In this document: piece by piece, positions 31,201 through 42,723 of the stretch | How the letters are laid out: every line of letters starts with the position of its first letter | Position numbering within the stretch: position 1 is the stretch's first letter | Source of the DNA: Solanum dulcamara | Lineage: Eukaryota > Streptophyta > Magnoliopsida > Solanales > Solanaceae | DNA length: 64,000 nucleotides | Assembly (NCBI RefSeq): GCF_947179165.1 | Contig: NC_077244.1 | Location: 15,944,949-16,008,948 of the forward strand | Direction: 5' to 3' | Program-made: the position numbers and the translations under genes | The notes under the pieces: model-generated | What the model was told of the DNA's origin: nothing | Database searches by the model: none | What the model saw: the letters and a program-made list of their open reading frames with translations, nothing else

Positions 31201-31930
31201 CATCAACATCGAGAACACACAATCGACCTTGATATCTAAGAGCACCATCTCCTCCTTGGGAGAAAACCTCCACGGCCTTTTCGGCAACCATTTTCTTTAA
31301 CTCTACCAAAGTGGGATCATTCACTTGCTTTTCCCTAACATCCTCTACAAGAGAAGATTCGGAACCATTTGGAACAACAGCACCACCATCCTCGTAATCA
31401 ACCAGGCGTATACCCAAATGAGATAGCCTATGAACATCATAAACTAACTCCTTTTTTCCTTCCTCAATATGAGCAACACTAATCATGGAAAACCTACTAA
31501 AAGCATTGGCAACCACATTTGCTTTACTCGGATGGTACAACACACTCATATTATAATCCTTCAATAATTCAAGCTATCTTCTGTGTCTAAGATTCAAATC
31601 CTTTTGGTTGAACACATATTGCAAACTCTTATGGTCAGTGAATACATCAATATGGATACTATAAAGATAGTGTCTCCAAATCTTTAGAGTAAACACAACC
31701 GCCGCTCACTCCAAGTCATGAGTTGGATAATTTCTTTTATGCACCTTTAGTTGCCTAGAAGCATAGGTTATCACCTTACCATTTTAAATCAAATCACAAC
31801 CAAAAACAACCCTTGAATCATCACAATATACCATAAACAAATCGAACCCTTTCGGTAAAGTCTACATCAGAGCAAAAGTAAGCCTATCTTTCAAGTCTTG
31901 GAAGCTTTTCTCACATGCCTTGGACCATTG
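31160..31930 (-). pseudogene. Element D RNase H and linker
   Basis: RNase H at 31580-31800 (stretches corresponding to [18 protein letters not shown]). It is followed at 31160-31564 by KDYNMSVLYHPSKANVVANA, EEGKKELVYDVHRLSHLGIR and EAVEVFSQGGDGALRYQGRL-like linker. The catalytic-region motif VVADALSR reads VVANAFSR. Frame breaks at about 31565 and 31800. Confidence 0.82.
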
Positions 31931-32860
31931 GAATTTCACCTTCTTTTTAGTCAAAGTAGTCAAGGATGATGCAATGGAGGAGAAAAAGGAGAAAAATGCC
32001 TAAACCCAAGAAACAACGAATATCGAAAGGAGAAAAAGGTCCAAGACAATTCTTTACTGCTTTAGTTTTCTTAGGATCCACCATAATACCTCCACCCAGA
32101 GACAATATGACAAAGGAAAGAAACCAGCCACAACCAAAACTCATATTTGCTAAACTTAGCGAATAACTGACAGTCCTTGAGGACTTATAACACAATTCTC
32201 AAATGATCGGCATGAACACTATAACGAACATATCTAAATATTGCTTAAACACCCTATTCATCAAATCCATAAAAGCGGCAAGAGCATTTGTTAGTTCAAA
32301 AGACATAACCAAGAATTCAAAGTGACCATAGGAGTTCTAAATGCTGTCTTTAGAATGTCACATTCTCTTACACAGAGTTGATGGTAACCCGATCGAAGAT
32401 CAATCTTTAAAAAGTAGATTGCAATTTGAAGTTGATCGAACAAGTGATCAATCATTGGACTGGGATACTTATTCTTGATAGTAACCTTGTTTAATTACCA
32501 GTAGTAAATACACATATGGAGAGAACCATCATTCTTCCTAACAAAGAGAACTGGAGCACCCCATGGAGAGATACTCGGTCTAATAAAATCCTTATCCAAT
32601 AACTCTTTTAACTAATCCTTTAACTCCTTGAGTTCCATTGGGTCCATTAGGTAATGAGGAATAGAGATCGGTTGGGTATTGTAAAGAAAATTAATACGAA
32701 GTTTATCTCCCTTTGGAGAGCGATACCGGGAAGATCATTGGGAAATACTTATAGAAACTCATTAACAATCAGAACTGATTCAAGAGTAGGAGGTTTGGAA
32801 TCCATATCCAAACACGTACTAGATTATATATACGACCCTTAGAAATTATTTTCCAATCTT
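31930..32860 (-). pseudogene. Element D reverse transcriptase, active site deleted
   Basis: From the high-coordinate side: a PPREIDF-type segment near 32700, [17 protein letters not shown] near 32540-32590, then [20 protein letters not shown]. Relatives continue with IDDILxYS at this point, but here the reading jumps at 32213 straight to the H-L-R-I-V-L segment. About 45 bp covering the catalytic FIDD and the following residues is missing. The thumb (GGGIMVDPKKTKAVKN) follows at 31947-32195. This element cannot have reverse transcribed itself. Confidence 0.85.
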
Positions 32861-33560
32861 TAAATCACGAGATGAAGTTTCCCTTGAACACAAATTACTA
32901 CCCTTCTAATCTAGCACTTGCTTATTAGGAAATTGAAACTTAACCAAATAGGTTCTACAACATATGGAAGCATAATAAGCATAAAGTTAATCCATGCCAA
33001 GAATAACATCAAAGTCAGTCATATCAAGCTCTACAAGATTACATGAAGTTACTTCATGAAAAACTGAGAACGGACTATTTCTATAAACCCTCTTAGCCAA
33101 AATTGACTCACCAATGAGAGTATAGAGTGAAAAAGATTTTGGCAAGATTTCGAGGCTAACATCAAATATTTTAGTAAGATAAGGAGTAATAAAGGCAAAT
33201 TTGATCCCAGATCAAGCAAGGCATAAATATCAAAGTGGAAAACCCACAACATACCAGTAACCACATTGGGAGACTCTTCCAAATCATTCCTAGTCTGAAG
33301 AGCATAGAATTATTTTTTGCATTGATGCAACCAAAACTTGTAGTATCACCTTGCTGAGCTAGCCGACATATGGTCTGAGTCTGAGCCTGGGGTTGACCAC
33401 AACCTCTACACTCCCTTACAAGGTGACCCAACTTGCCACACCTATAACATGCACCCGATCCTGCTAAATATTCCCCCTATAGTTTTTTCCACACTTCTTG
33501 CATGCGGGGATGGATTGACCACTCGGAGCTTCTCCTTGAAGCTTAGGGTTAGACACCCTA
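32861..33560 (-). pseudogene. Element D zinc knuckle and protease
   Basis: The knuckle CYRCGKLGHLVREC (33415-33456) is an intact CX2CX4HX4C. Downstream the protease reads FDIYALLDLGSNLPLLL (33049-33282), with the DPG motif altered to DLG and a frame change inside the following SFVTP stretch. The upstream CKKCGK-type cysteine pair lies near 33480. Confidence 0.8.
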
Positions 33561-34440
33561 TCCTTGCCGCTCTTTGAAGCTTGAGTGTTTGAAGAATTTT
33601 GTTCAGAGTAATTTTGGCAAAATTGAGGACGACCACTATTTTAGGACCTAGAGTATGAAAAGTCACCATCCTCGGTCCTTACCCTCTTGGACTCCCTTGC
33701 CTTCTCCTATAACTTTTCCTCCTCAATTTTCTCAGCATGAGTTATGAGCCTTGAGATATCCATTTCTTGGATTAGCATGGTGGTTTTTCAATCTTTGGAC
33801 ACCAAGTATGAAACACCCGATACGAACTTGCTCATGTAAACTCTAGAGTCAGATACAATGAACGGGCCATATTTTGACAATTGTGTGAAATTAAGGGCAT
33901 ACTCTCTCACACTCATATCCCCTCGCTTCAAGTTGATGAATTCCTGAATTTTAGCCTCCCTTAACTCAAGGAAAAAGAAACGGTCAAGAAACACCTTTTT
34001 GAACTCTTTCCAAGCAATAGAACTTGCTTCTCTAAATCGCTCACCTTTCCATTAATCAAACCATATTATAACAAATCCTTTCAATTGGTAATCACTTCCA
34101 TTCTCCACCAAAATTACTCCCATAATCTCCACGATCTTGTGAATTCTCTAATAAATGCTTGTAGATCCTCATCCACTTTTGACCTCTAAAACTCTGGTGG
34201 ACTTATCCACATGAAATCACTAGTCCTTGTTACCGTCGTACCCATAATTGGTTTCATGGGAGAAACTACTCTGTTGGCTAAATCCTCCTCAGCTTAAGTA
34301 AGCACTTGGAAAGTGTCTTAGAACTCCGAATGAGAAATTTGCTCGACAATGGGTCATTCGGAGCTTGTTGTTCTTCCTTAACATTCCTTTTTATGGGAGA
34401 TCTTCTTGGATACACGATTCTGTAATCACAAAGAAAAAGT
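33561..34440 (-). pseudogene. Element D gag (broken)
   Basis: Nucleocapsid precursor. At 33788-33994 MFLDRFFFLELREAKIQEFI, NLKRGDMSVREYALNFTQLS and KYGPFIVSDSRVYMSKFVSG match the capsid-like core in B1 and F. The N-terminal part at 34000-34430 is in several frames, with remains of an FxGxxxDEDLQAF segment. It begins about 180 bp after the PBS. No intact start codon for the full frame is visible. Confidence 0.82.
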
Positions 34441-34616
34441 GTTAGAGGGAAAAGCCGTAGAATTCAACTCTATCGCATGACATAAGGATGACGAAAGAAG
34501 TGATATCTCCTAAGATATCTCATAGCCTCTTATTCGTTGATATGGAATGCTTAAGACCCATGAAAAAGACTCTACTTCATGCGATATGTGAGACTCCCAA
34601 GGACACCTTAAATTGT

Positions 34617-34628
34617 GCTCTGATACCA
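34617..34628 (-). promoter_or_regulatory. Primer binding site of element D
   Basis: On the minus strand TGGTATCAGAGC, a perfect 12-base match to the initiator tRNA-Met site, four bases from the LTR end. Confidence 0.92.
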
Positions 34629-34632
34629 TGTT

Positions 34633-36800
34633 TGTCACAACCCTAACCTAGGCCCTATGCGTGACATGATGATTAGAATCCCGAGGGACTCCAACCAAGC
34701 CTCTTAGAATAAATCACATATATAAAGTAAGTAAAGACACCAATCATGATAGTCTAAACATGCCTCTACTAGTCTAGCTGGGGGCATAAGACAATCCCTA
34801 CTTCACCTAAAATATAAAGGATAACGTCATACTGAATGAATGTAAACTCATGTTGGTTGCACCCTCGAACATGAGGACTTACCAATCAAGTAATGGTAGT
34901 AAAATACAACCTTTAGCCATGAGTAAAAGGATAATGTGAAGATCGTCGAGCCCTATATTATGATAAAATATAAGGAATAGTATGTGTTAGTACATGGAAT
35001 GTACTAAGTATGTGAGAAATATGCATAATATAGATATAATAGAATAATGAGCATAAAACATGTGATGCAAGTCCAATAATCATTTAAAAGCACGAGATTC
35101 AAAATCATAAGACGTAACATGTGGATAATGCATCATTTAAAATCATCATAAAGTCTCATAAGAAAATATTGTTCATTTTTAGAATATAACCTTTAACCGA
35201 TATTTAAGAATATTCAAGCTATAACATGCAATTCGGTGTTACTCCCACACCGAAAAGAGATTGGCTACTTGTCAAGGTAGACTCCATGAGTAAACTCTTT
35301 TAACATTGAGATATTTTTGGATCCACTATCTAAATTAATTAAGGCTAACGTACAGGAGCACATAGTTTGGGACTAGAGGTTGCTAATAGAGCTCCCTTAC
35401 GTTGCTATTTTAGCTTCCTGACTGAGCCCACCTAATAAAAATCTTGGCGCTTAGTCAATATCTCAACGGAATTCATAAATCATAATCATTAATAATATTA
35501 GTAAAGGAAATAATCAATACCAATCCACATCATAAAATATTCATAAGAGTATCCTATTAACATCACAATTCATACAAGTATGGGTAAACCTTTCATCTTT
35601 ATGAATCTGTGAGTAGGTGAGAAAACCTTTCAGCTTTAAATGAATGTGTGATAAATTTTTTCACAACCATTTATACTTACTTGAAATATCCTTGAAATTC
35701 ATTCATTACTTTCATAAATAATTCATGAATCATTCGTAAGTCCTTTATCAAATCCATGATCAAATTCCATAAATTCAAACTTGAAAATAGCTTAATACAT
35801 GGGTCCATTAAAACTCAATTTAAAATATGCAATTAAACTTGAAACATACATAATTAAGTCATTGACATTAGAACAATCATAATTAAATCAACCCAATGCA
35901 AATTGATCCAAACCCTAGAATCATTGAATTGGAATTGATAAAAGATGAGAGAAATCTTCAGGACTCCATGGAGGAAAAGGATCCATGGATGAATTCCTAC
36001 ATATCTTTGTTAGTCAAATCCCTGGATGTACTTGAAATTTGGAGACTAAAATCCTTAGCTTGAAAGAGAAGAAAGTCCTTCAGAGAGTGTTCTTGAGAAA
36101 GGATGTTTACATAGAGTGATTGGAGAAGTAATGTGACAAATTCAAAGGATTTGGCTAGTTATAGTATTTAGAAATAGGATTAAAATGGCATAGCTTATAG
36201 ATTAAACGAGTCGTAAAGGATAAAATTACCCTCATTAAATGACTAACAAAGACCCCTTTGCGAGATCGGTCAAGATCACTATTCTGATCGGCAAGCCACC
36301 AATCTCAAGGGATAACTCACCAAAATTCATAGAGGTATGAGGAAAAAAAACTTTGAAATACTTGGCGAGCTCGTCGACCCCATCGATGAGTCACCGACAC
36401 TAATTTTCCCCTCGTCCATTCTCTCTCTCTATTCTGCCAACTTTTCTAATTCTTTTAGCAAGGATACTCAACTTGCCAATCACATTTGGCGAGTCACCAA
36501 ACCATTTCCTTCTCGCCAATCTTTCCTACTTTCTGAGCAATATTTTCAGGATCCTTTGGTGAGGTATCCTTGCTCGCTTAACCAACTTGGCGAGTCGCCA
36601 AGACCCCCTTTTATCTCTCTAACTTTCCTTCCCTTCTGAGCATATTTTCTAGAATATTTTAGTGATCTCTTAAGACCTTAGGCATGTCACCCAATCCAGT
36701 CGGCGAATCACCTAGTCCATCTAGGAGCATCAGCCTTACTCTTCTCAGTTTTCCCTTATTAATATCAATATTTTGACTTTTCAACATATGGGGCCTCACA
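34633..36800 (-). repeat. 5' LTR of element D
   Basis: It starts TGTGAGGCCCC at 36800 (minus strand) and ends GGGTTGTGACA at 34633, 2,168 bp. A relative in plus orientation lies at 40531-42529. The GGCGAGTCGCCAAG palindrome block is at 36240-36720 and the AGTACAT module at 34983-35013. It is inserted in a fragment of a related LTR that continues at 36801. Confidence 0.88.
36240..36720 (-). repeat. GGCGAGTCGCCAAG palindrome block of LTR D
   Basis: About ten variants of TTGGCGAGTCGCCAA (for example CTTGGCGAGTCGCCAAG near 36587, TTTGGCGAGTCACCAAAC near 36485). Each can fold on itself. The plus copy of the family has the same block at 40625-40960. The open frame at 36337-36639 is produced by these repeats and is not a gene. 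Confidence 0.8.
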
Positions 36801-37030
36801 CTATGAATAATTGACTTGAATCCCTTAGAAATTGGGTGAAAACAAATTAAAGGAATTGAGTTTCTTTTGGGACCCCATATATGAATGGAATCCATTGGTG
36901 AATCCCTACAAACCTGGAAATCAAAGCCCTAGAAAGCAAAGAAGATGGAAGACCTTGAACTTGAAAATCCTAGCCTTGATCTTGAGAAGAAACCTTGGGA
37001 AAAGAACATGATGCCTTAGAGGGATTTTTG
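36801..37030 (-). repeat. Fragment of a D-type LTR
   Basis: Read in reverse, GGATTCCATTCATATATGGG and TTTTCACCCAATTTCTAAGG match the D plus LTR near 41229-41300. It is the flank into which element D's LTR inserted; its other part is not visible. Confidence 0.65.
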
Positions 37031-37240
37031 ATGAATGGTACCAAGTAGGAATAGACCGACTGAGCTCCAAAGATAAAACAAGTATAATAAGTAGGTAGAT
37101 AAGGAGTATATATCACAAGAAATAAAATAAGAGATAACACGCCATAAAGCTAACCAAAGATAAGGAAATATGATAAAAGAAGTAGGTAACTAAGCCAAAG
37201 CAAAGTACATGGAGGCACTAGCCCAATCACCTAATCACTA
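37031..37240 (-). repeat. Fragment of a C-type LTR
   Basis: In reverse it reads ATTATACTTGTTTTATCTTT and GGAGCTCAGTCGGTCTATTC, matching solo LTR C at 26745-26790 (ATTATACTTGCTTTATCTAT, GGAGCTCAGTTGGCCTATGC). No ends are visible. Confidence 0.6.
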
Positions 37241-38699
37241 CAAAATTCTACTATAGAAATCAACTAACTGAGGATATGCCAGCATAACATCATAACGGCC
37301 AATAGGTGATGTGCTAGCATTTGACGGCACATTTGATGCTTGTAGATATGAATAATTTCTAGTTCTTAAGAAATGATTGTGTATTTTAATAGTTTTTCTA
37401 TGTTAGACAGAAAATCAATCAAATTGGGAAAGAAAGAAGCAAAATAAAGCTAAGTGCAGCCAAAAGGAGAGCTTTAACGGCAAGACTGATGGACCGTCAA
37501 ACCTGTGATAGACCGTCAATTAAACTGTCACACTCCCATACATATCACAATTCTCTGAAGTTTAGCAGACAATAAAGATGGCAAACTTTTAGGCCTATGA
37601 TGGGCCATCAGGTCTAGCATCACATATGTAGAATGGATTCCACTTTATGAAGATCATGCGATGGTGGAGGTGACAAACCGCCAGACCTCTCATGCGATGA
37701 TTAAATGTAGTGTGAGTTTTATAAACTGGTATACTAGCAATGCAAGGTGTAATTTTGTATTAACCCAAAATTGGTCAAACAGTCTTCGTGAACACAAACT
37801 GGGTTAATTCTCACTATTATTTCTCAAATAACCATATTGTAATTCTTACATATTACAAAGTGACTTTATGAAGAAACCCCAAACTTCTCCTATATTTCCC
37901 ATTTATTTTGGAAATAAGTAACTAACAGTAAAATAACCACATAAGTCTTAGTTCTCATCTTATTCCCGGTTGGATTCGACTCCAAGCTAGTTGAATTCTA
38001 TATTTGATAGCTACCACTTTATACTTCATTAAGGAGGTTTAACTTGGGTGTATCATTAGGATAAACAAATCCAACTCAATTTGAAAATACCAACATAAAA
38101 GAAATCAAAGGGCGAACCTAAATCAATCAGGTAAATCAATTGTCACACTATCACAACCTACACAATCATAATCAAATGATAACCTAACTAAACCCCCATA
38201 AGTTTGGAAGGTACACAATAGTAAACATAACCCAATCGACCCCCATAAGACCAATAGGTGGAAAAACACCAATTATACTGGTGATAAGTGATGCATAAGA
38301 ATGCAAATATATAATAAAACTCAATAATGCCATCATTACCAAGTGCCGCGTACCAAGTACATACACCTACCTCCTACCCCGGCATGCTAGGTAGGACTTA
38401 TGTGGACACCCCCCCTTATCTTCAATGCATCATGTGGACATAGAGACCCATAGGGGACTCAAGAATTCTATATATACTGCATGGTCCTAATCCAAGACTT
38501 CCATGACCTATCTATTATAGTATCGGATCTTCTCCATCATGGTATCAGAGATACACACGAAAACCACATAAATATAAAAAGAGTTGGCAATCTCCTCGAC
38601 CAATCAACTAAGTGGTAAGAAAGGGTCGACAATCTCCTCAGCTGATGAAATAAGTAGTAAGTGCATCCCAATGCCTATTTATCTAAGAAATCCATTTAT
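37241..38699. other. Non-coding stretch upstream of the plant-transposon-domain gene
   Basis: No protein similarity is seen. From about 37290 to 37700 there are variants of GATGGACCGTCAA and GATGGGCCATCAGG, another palindrome cluster of the type seen in LTRs, so this is probably LTR or leader DNA. A TGGTATCAGAG at 38544 resembles a PBS but its flanks do not confirm an LTR end. The minus-strand open frame at 38184-38366 has no support. Confidence 0.45.
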
Positions 38700-40131
38700 C
38701 AAAGTGGTTTAGTTTTGAGAAAAGAAAGTGTTGTGTAGTGACACCGACATCAATAATGATTTGGATTGCACTATGCAATTTTTCCACTCTTTGGGGGATA
38801 AGTTTTTGATGTCATTTGATATTTTGAAGGGGTGGCTAGCCTAGTTGTTGAGTGATGCTACCCCTATGGATTGAGGAGGGGGTAATCATTGAGAAGAAAT
38901 ATATTAACATCCCTGCCCGGTATTGGTTTGGTTTTATTAGTAGTTGTTTGATGCCATACCTGAATAAATCTATTCTATGTCACCTGAAGGCTTCATTTTT
39001 GGGTGTGATCATTAACTGGGAGCATTTTAATTTGGGTTCTATCATTGGACCTGAGTTAGCTTTGGGGGCCAAGCAAAATCAGACCTCATTTCCATTTTTG
39101 GTGTTGATCACTTTATTGTGCTGTAAGGCATAATTTCCTTTTATGGAGAAGACGGATGTAAAAATCACTCCATCTTCGCTTGTGATATTCGCAAGACTAA
39201 GGATGAGTACTTGAGAGATGAGGATGAGTGGAAGAAGAAGGCACCTCCCACTCTAACTATTAAGGCTTCAAGTACACCTGCTTCTACTTTATCCTATAAT
39301 CCTACTACTACCTCCCGTACCCCATTGATATAAGCAGCAATATATCGAATGGGTAATCTTTCTCATTCAGCAAATATGAGAGCCTCCCGACTCAAGGCCA
39401 ATATCCCTTCTATGATAGATCATGCTATTATGGCTGCTCTTGCTCCTATTCAGGATAATATGAAAGAGCAATGCAAGACATTGACTACCTATGGAGTACG
39501 ATTAGATAACTTTAACACTCGGGTTGAGGAGTGTGAATAGTCTGAGGGTAGTTCTATTGAGTTGAAAGACTTAAAGGTTGATATTATTGGGCTGAGAAAG
39601 AATATAGACAAGCTGAAGTCCACAAATATTTTATCATTGTGTGGTGATATGACTATCCCCAAAGGTCATGTGACTGAGATTACTTCGGCTATTGTGATCG
39701 GTGATGTTGAGACTATTGTTGGTGATGATGTTGAGACTCCAGAGATTGATGAGAAGGCATAACGTGAGGCTGATGTACATGGTGAGAATGCCCAGACTGA
39801 TCCCTATGATTATTTAACGGATCTTAAAGTTGCATTTGTACAGGCTGCTATGGTGGAGTCCATCAGAGACTCCTCTATGATTAGTTATAATGGGTCCAAA
39901 CCAACTAAGGATACGCATTGCACCATCTTTAGATATTAGAGATGCACTGGGCACTAATACTCATGATGAGGCCATACCAGCAGGCCAAGGTTCTCCTTAC
40001 ACTTATCCAGACATGGGACTCTTATACTCTCTCTTCCTATGCTTTTATACTAATTTTATGGCATTGATGACAATGCCTATATTTATTGGAGGAGAGGGGT
40101 GTTTATGTCATTTTGGTCATTTTGAGTTGTA
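38700..40131 (+). pseudogene. Gene with 'putative plant transposon protein' domain (broken)
   Basis: Several segments match the plant-specific protein family annotated as putative plant transposon protein domain, abundant in Solanum. These are RYWFGFISSCLMPYLNKSIL and NWEHFNLGSIIGPELALGAK (38852-39133), then CDIRKTKDEYLRDEDEW (39181-39230), MGNLSHSANMRASRLKANIP (39349-39540) and a heptad-like DLKVDIIGLRKNIDKLKST (39562-39620). An acidic C-terminal part with a VESIRDSSM-type motif follows. The order is domain, linker, coiled-coil-like region, acidic tail. Frame changes near 39175 and after 39860 and stops at 39131, 39331 and 39538 break it. Its molecular role is unknown; it is presumed to derive from a mobile element. 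Confidence 0.7.
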
Positions 40132-40530
40132 AATTTGACTTGTGATACATTTGCTTGTTTTAGGTTGCAATTTTGACTTGATGATGATGTAGTTTGACTT
40201 ATAGTTTTGTTATTAGTAACTTCTTATTTTGTTATTTGTATATTATTTCTCTTTTTCCATTTGATCAATAAAGTTGGGTTGATTCTTGTGTTAAAATGTG
40301 TGCATGTTTGTCTTGAACATTCGAGTATCGATTATAATCAATACCTTTTAGTTAAATAGTGTTATTGATGAGAGATATGTTTGTGAAGATTCAATTGTCT
40401 GAACTGCATAATCCATGGTTTGACCATCTTGTAATGGCTAGTTGAATATTGAGTTATAAGACTTGTAATGATCATTGCATGCAAGCTAGGGTTATAGAGT
40501 TTTGTTTGATAATTGTGTTTGGGTTCTATG
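40132..40530 (+). other. 3' trailer and short intergenic stretch
   Basis: T-rich sequence after the plant-transposon-domain gene, with GATCAATAAAG (a plausible poly(A) signal) near 40263. The rest up to the D-type LTR holds nothing recognisable. Confidence 0.4.
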
Positions 40531-42529
40531 TGTGGTGAATTATAAGGTCCCTAAAGTTGAAAAGTTGGAAGTTCGAGTTAAAAAAAGGGTAAAACATTAA
40601 AAATTGGAGCCTAGAGTTTGCTTGGTAGAATCGGCGAGACGGCGAATGATACTTGACAACTCGCCAAGTCGAGTTGGATTTCTCTTTTTTGTTCAGAGAA
40701 GTTTGGCATAGTTGTGGGGAAGTTGGGCGAGGTCAGGTAGTTTTGGCGATTCGCCAAATTCGTGGTCGAGCAAGCTCAGCTCGCAAAAAGGGTCAAAGAG
40801 TTTGGCTAGTTTGAGAGAAGGATTAGACAAGGAAGGGGTGTTCGGCGAATTGCCAAGTTGGAATAGCAAGCAATATCGACCTCTCCAAAAGTTCAAAAAA
40901 GTGATCCCTGGAAACTGGTCGGCAAGCATGACCCACCTCGCCGAACCGTCCCACAAAATATTTTTAAGTGGGGTATTTTCGTCAATTTCTACTCTTTCAA
41001 TCCTAGAATACGTCATTTTATGCCTAAGAACTAAGACTATATCTACCCAAACCCTTTGAATTGTCCTCATTCATTCCCCAATCCTCTATTACAAGAATAT
41101 TCTCTCTAAAAGTTTCTCCCAAGGGTTTAATCTTCAAGAAAGTTAGGGTTCAAGGAATCTCAAGTTCAAGTCTCCATAATATTTGAACTTAAGGCTCTAC
41201 TGATCAAGGTATCTAGGAGTTTGCCAATGGATTCCATTCATCCATTGGTCCCCAAAAGATTCCAACTCTATATATTTCATTTCACCCAATTTATGAGGAT
41301 TTCATGTCAATTCTTCATGGGTCATTGTTAATCGAATTAAATCAATGTTATTCTTCATTATTATGCATGAATTTACTACAACACATGATTTCCAATCTAT
41401 GTCACATGGACCCATGCATTGAGCTATGATAATGATGAATTATTTTTCAATGATGTTTCAAGTAAGTTATAAAGGTTGTGATGGTTTTTCCTCACACACT
41501 CGTGTTAAAGATGATGAAGGAGCTACTCATATGATTATTTTATAAATATTGGATTGGTATCTATTATAGAATTTCCTAATGATGTTGATGACTATATTTA
41601 AATGAATTCCGTTGGGATAATGACTAAGCACCGAGAGGACTTTTAGGTGGGATTTGGTCAGGTAGCCAAAGTATCTACCCAAGGAATCCTAGTAGCAACC
41701 TATAGTCCCTAACTATATTGCCACTGTAGGTTGGCTTTATGGCTTAGCTAGTGGATCTACAAATAGTCCAATGTTAAATAAATATCCCATCACTTAGTCT
41801 ACCTTGTCAAGTAGCCTCTCCCTTCTCGGTGTGGGAGTACATCAAATTCTATGTTATAGCTCTCATTGTCTTAATGTCGATTATAGTCCTATCCCACAAA
41901 AAGGTATATGATATGATATGATATCTTATGCTGACTTTATGATGCATTGACTATATGATTATGATGTTTTAAATGTTTTCAAGTTTTACTCATGCTTTTA
42001 AGAATATTGGGCATGCATGTCTTGTTTATATTGCTTATGTCCTATTATTATTGTTCATGCATACTTCTCACATACTTAGTACATTCCATTTAATAATGCA
42101 TATTTTTTGCCTACATTGTATCATAATGTAGGATCCAACGATCACTCTCATCCTCCCATTCATGGCTAGAGCTTATTACTTTTTTATTAGTGGTGAGTCC
42201 TCATGTTCCAAGGACGTGACATTTTAATTTCTTATGAACTTATGAATTTATTTTGATTTTTATATTTTTGTGAGGTAGGAATATGTCGTAAGACCCACCT
42301 AGACTTAGTAAAGGCATCTTTAGATATCTATGAGTTGTAGTTCTATTTATTCAGACACATTGTTGATCCTTCTTTATGTTTAAGATTTTGTTGAAACTTA
42401 TCTTGTGCTTATGCTTTTATTGGTGTGCTTGCTTACCTTAAGTATGTGATGAATTCTAACAGGCCTAGTTGGAGTCCCTCGAGATTCTGATCATCGTATC
42501 ACAACTAGGTCCTAACTTGGATTATTACA
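40531..42529 (+). repeat. 5' LTR of a plus-strand D relative
   Basis: It starts TGTGGTGAATTATAAGGTCC and ends GGATTATTACA, with a PBS-like sequence five bases on. It aligns in reverse complement with 34633-36800. The GGCGAGTCGCCAA block is at 40625-40960 and the AGTACAT module at 42070-42100. The paired open frames at 40693-41070 (both strands) lie in the palindrome block and are not genes. Confidence 0.85.
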
Positions 42530-42533
42530 AACT

Positions 42534-42545
42534 TGATATCCGAGC
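42534..42545 (+). promoter_or_regulatory. Decayed primer binding site
   Basis: TTGATATCCGAGC against the consensus TGGTATCAGAGC; two or three changes. Position directly after the LTR end supports it. Confidence 0.65.
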
Positions 42546-42723
42546 ACAAAGTTTAGAGTGTCCTAGGGAGTCTAACATGTCGCATCAAGTAGAGTCTTGT
42601 TTATTAGTGTGAAGTCTGTCATCTATGAATAGGAGGCTATGAGCCATTTTCAAAAATTTCACTTCTTTCATCACTCTTAAGTCATGCAATAGAGTTGAAC
42701 TCTATAGGGATTCCTTCTAACTC

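Noticed and set aside
38544..38554. TGGTATCAGAG as a PBS marking an LTR end
   Set aside because: The bases before it do not end in CA after an LTR-like stretch and no partner LTR was found; kept only as a candidate for testing.
36801..40530. CTATG at 36801-36805 and 40526-40530 as a target duplication
   Set aside because: Both pentamers abut LTR 5' ends of two different insertions in opposite orientation. A true duplication would flank one element from outside, so a chance match is more likely.
40693..41070. 125- and 115-codon open frames facing each other
   Set aside because: They mirror each other across the GGCGAGTCGCCAA block of a D-type LTR; the related LTR at 36240-36720 does not keep either.
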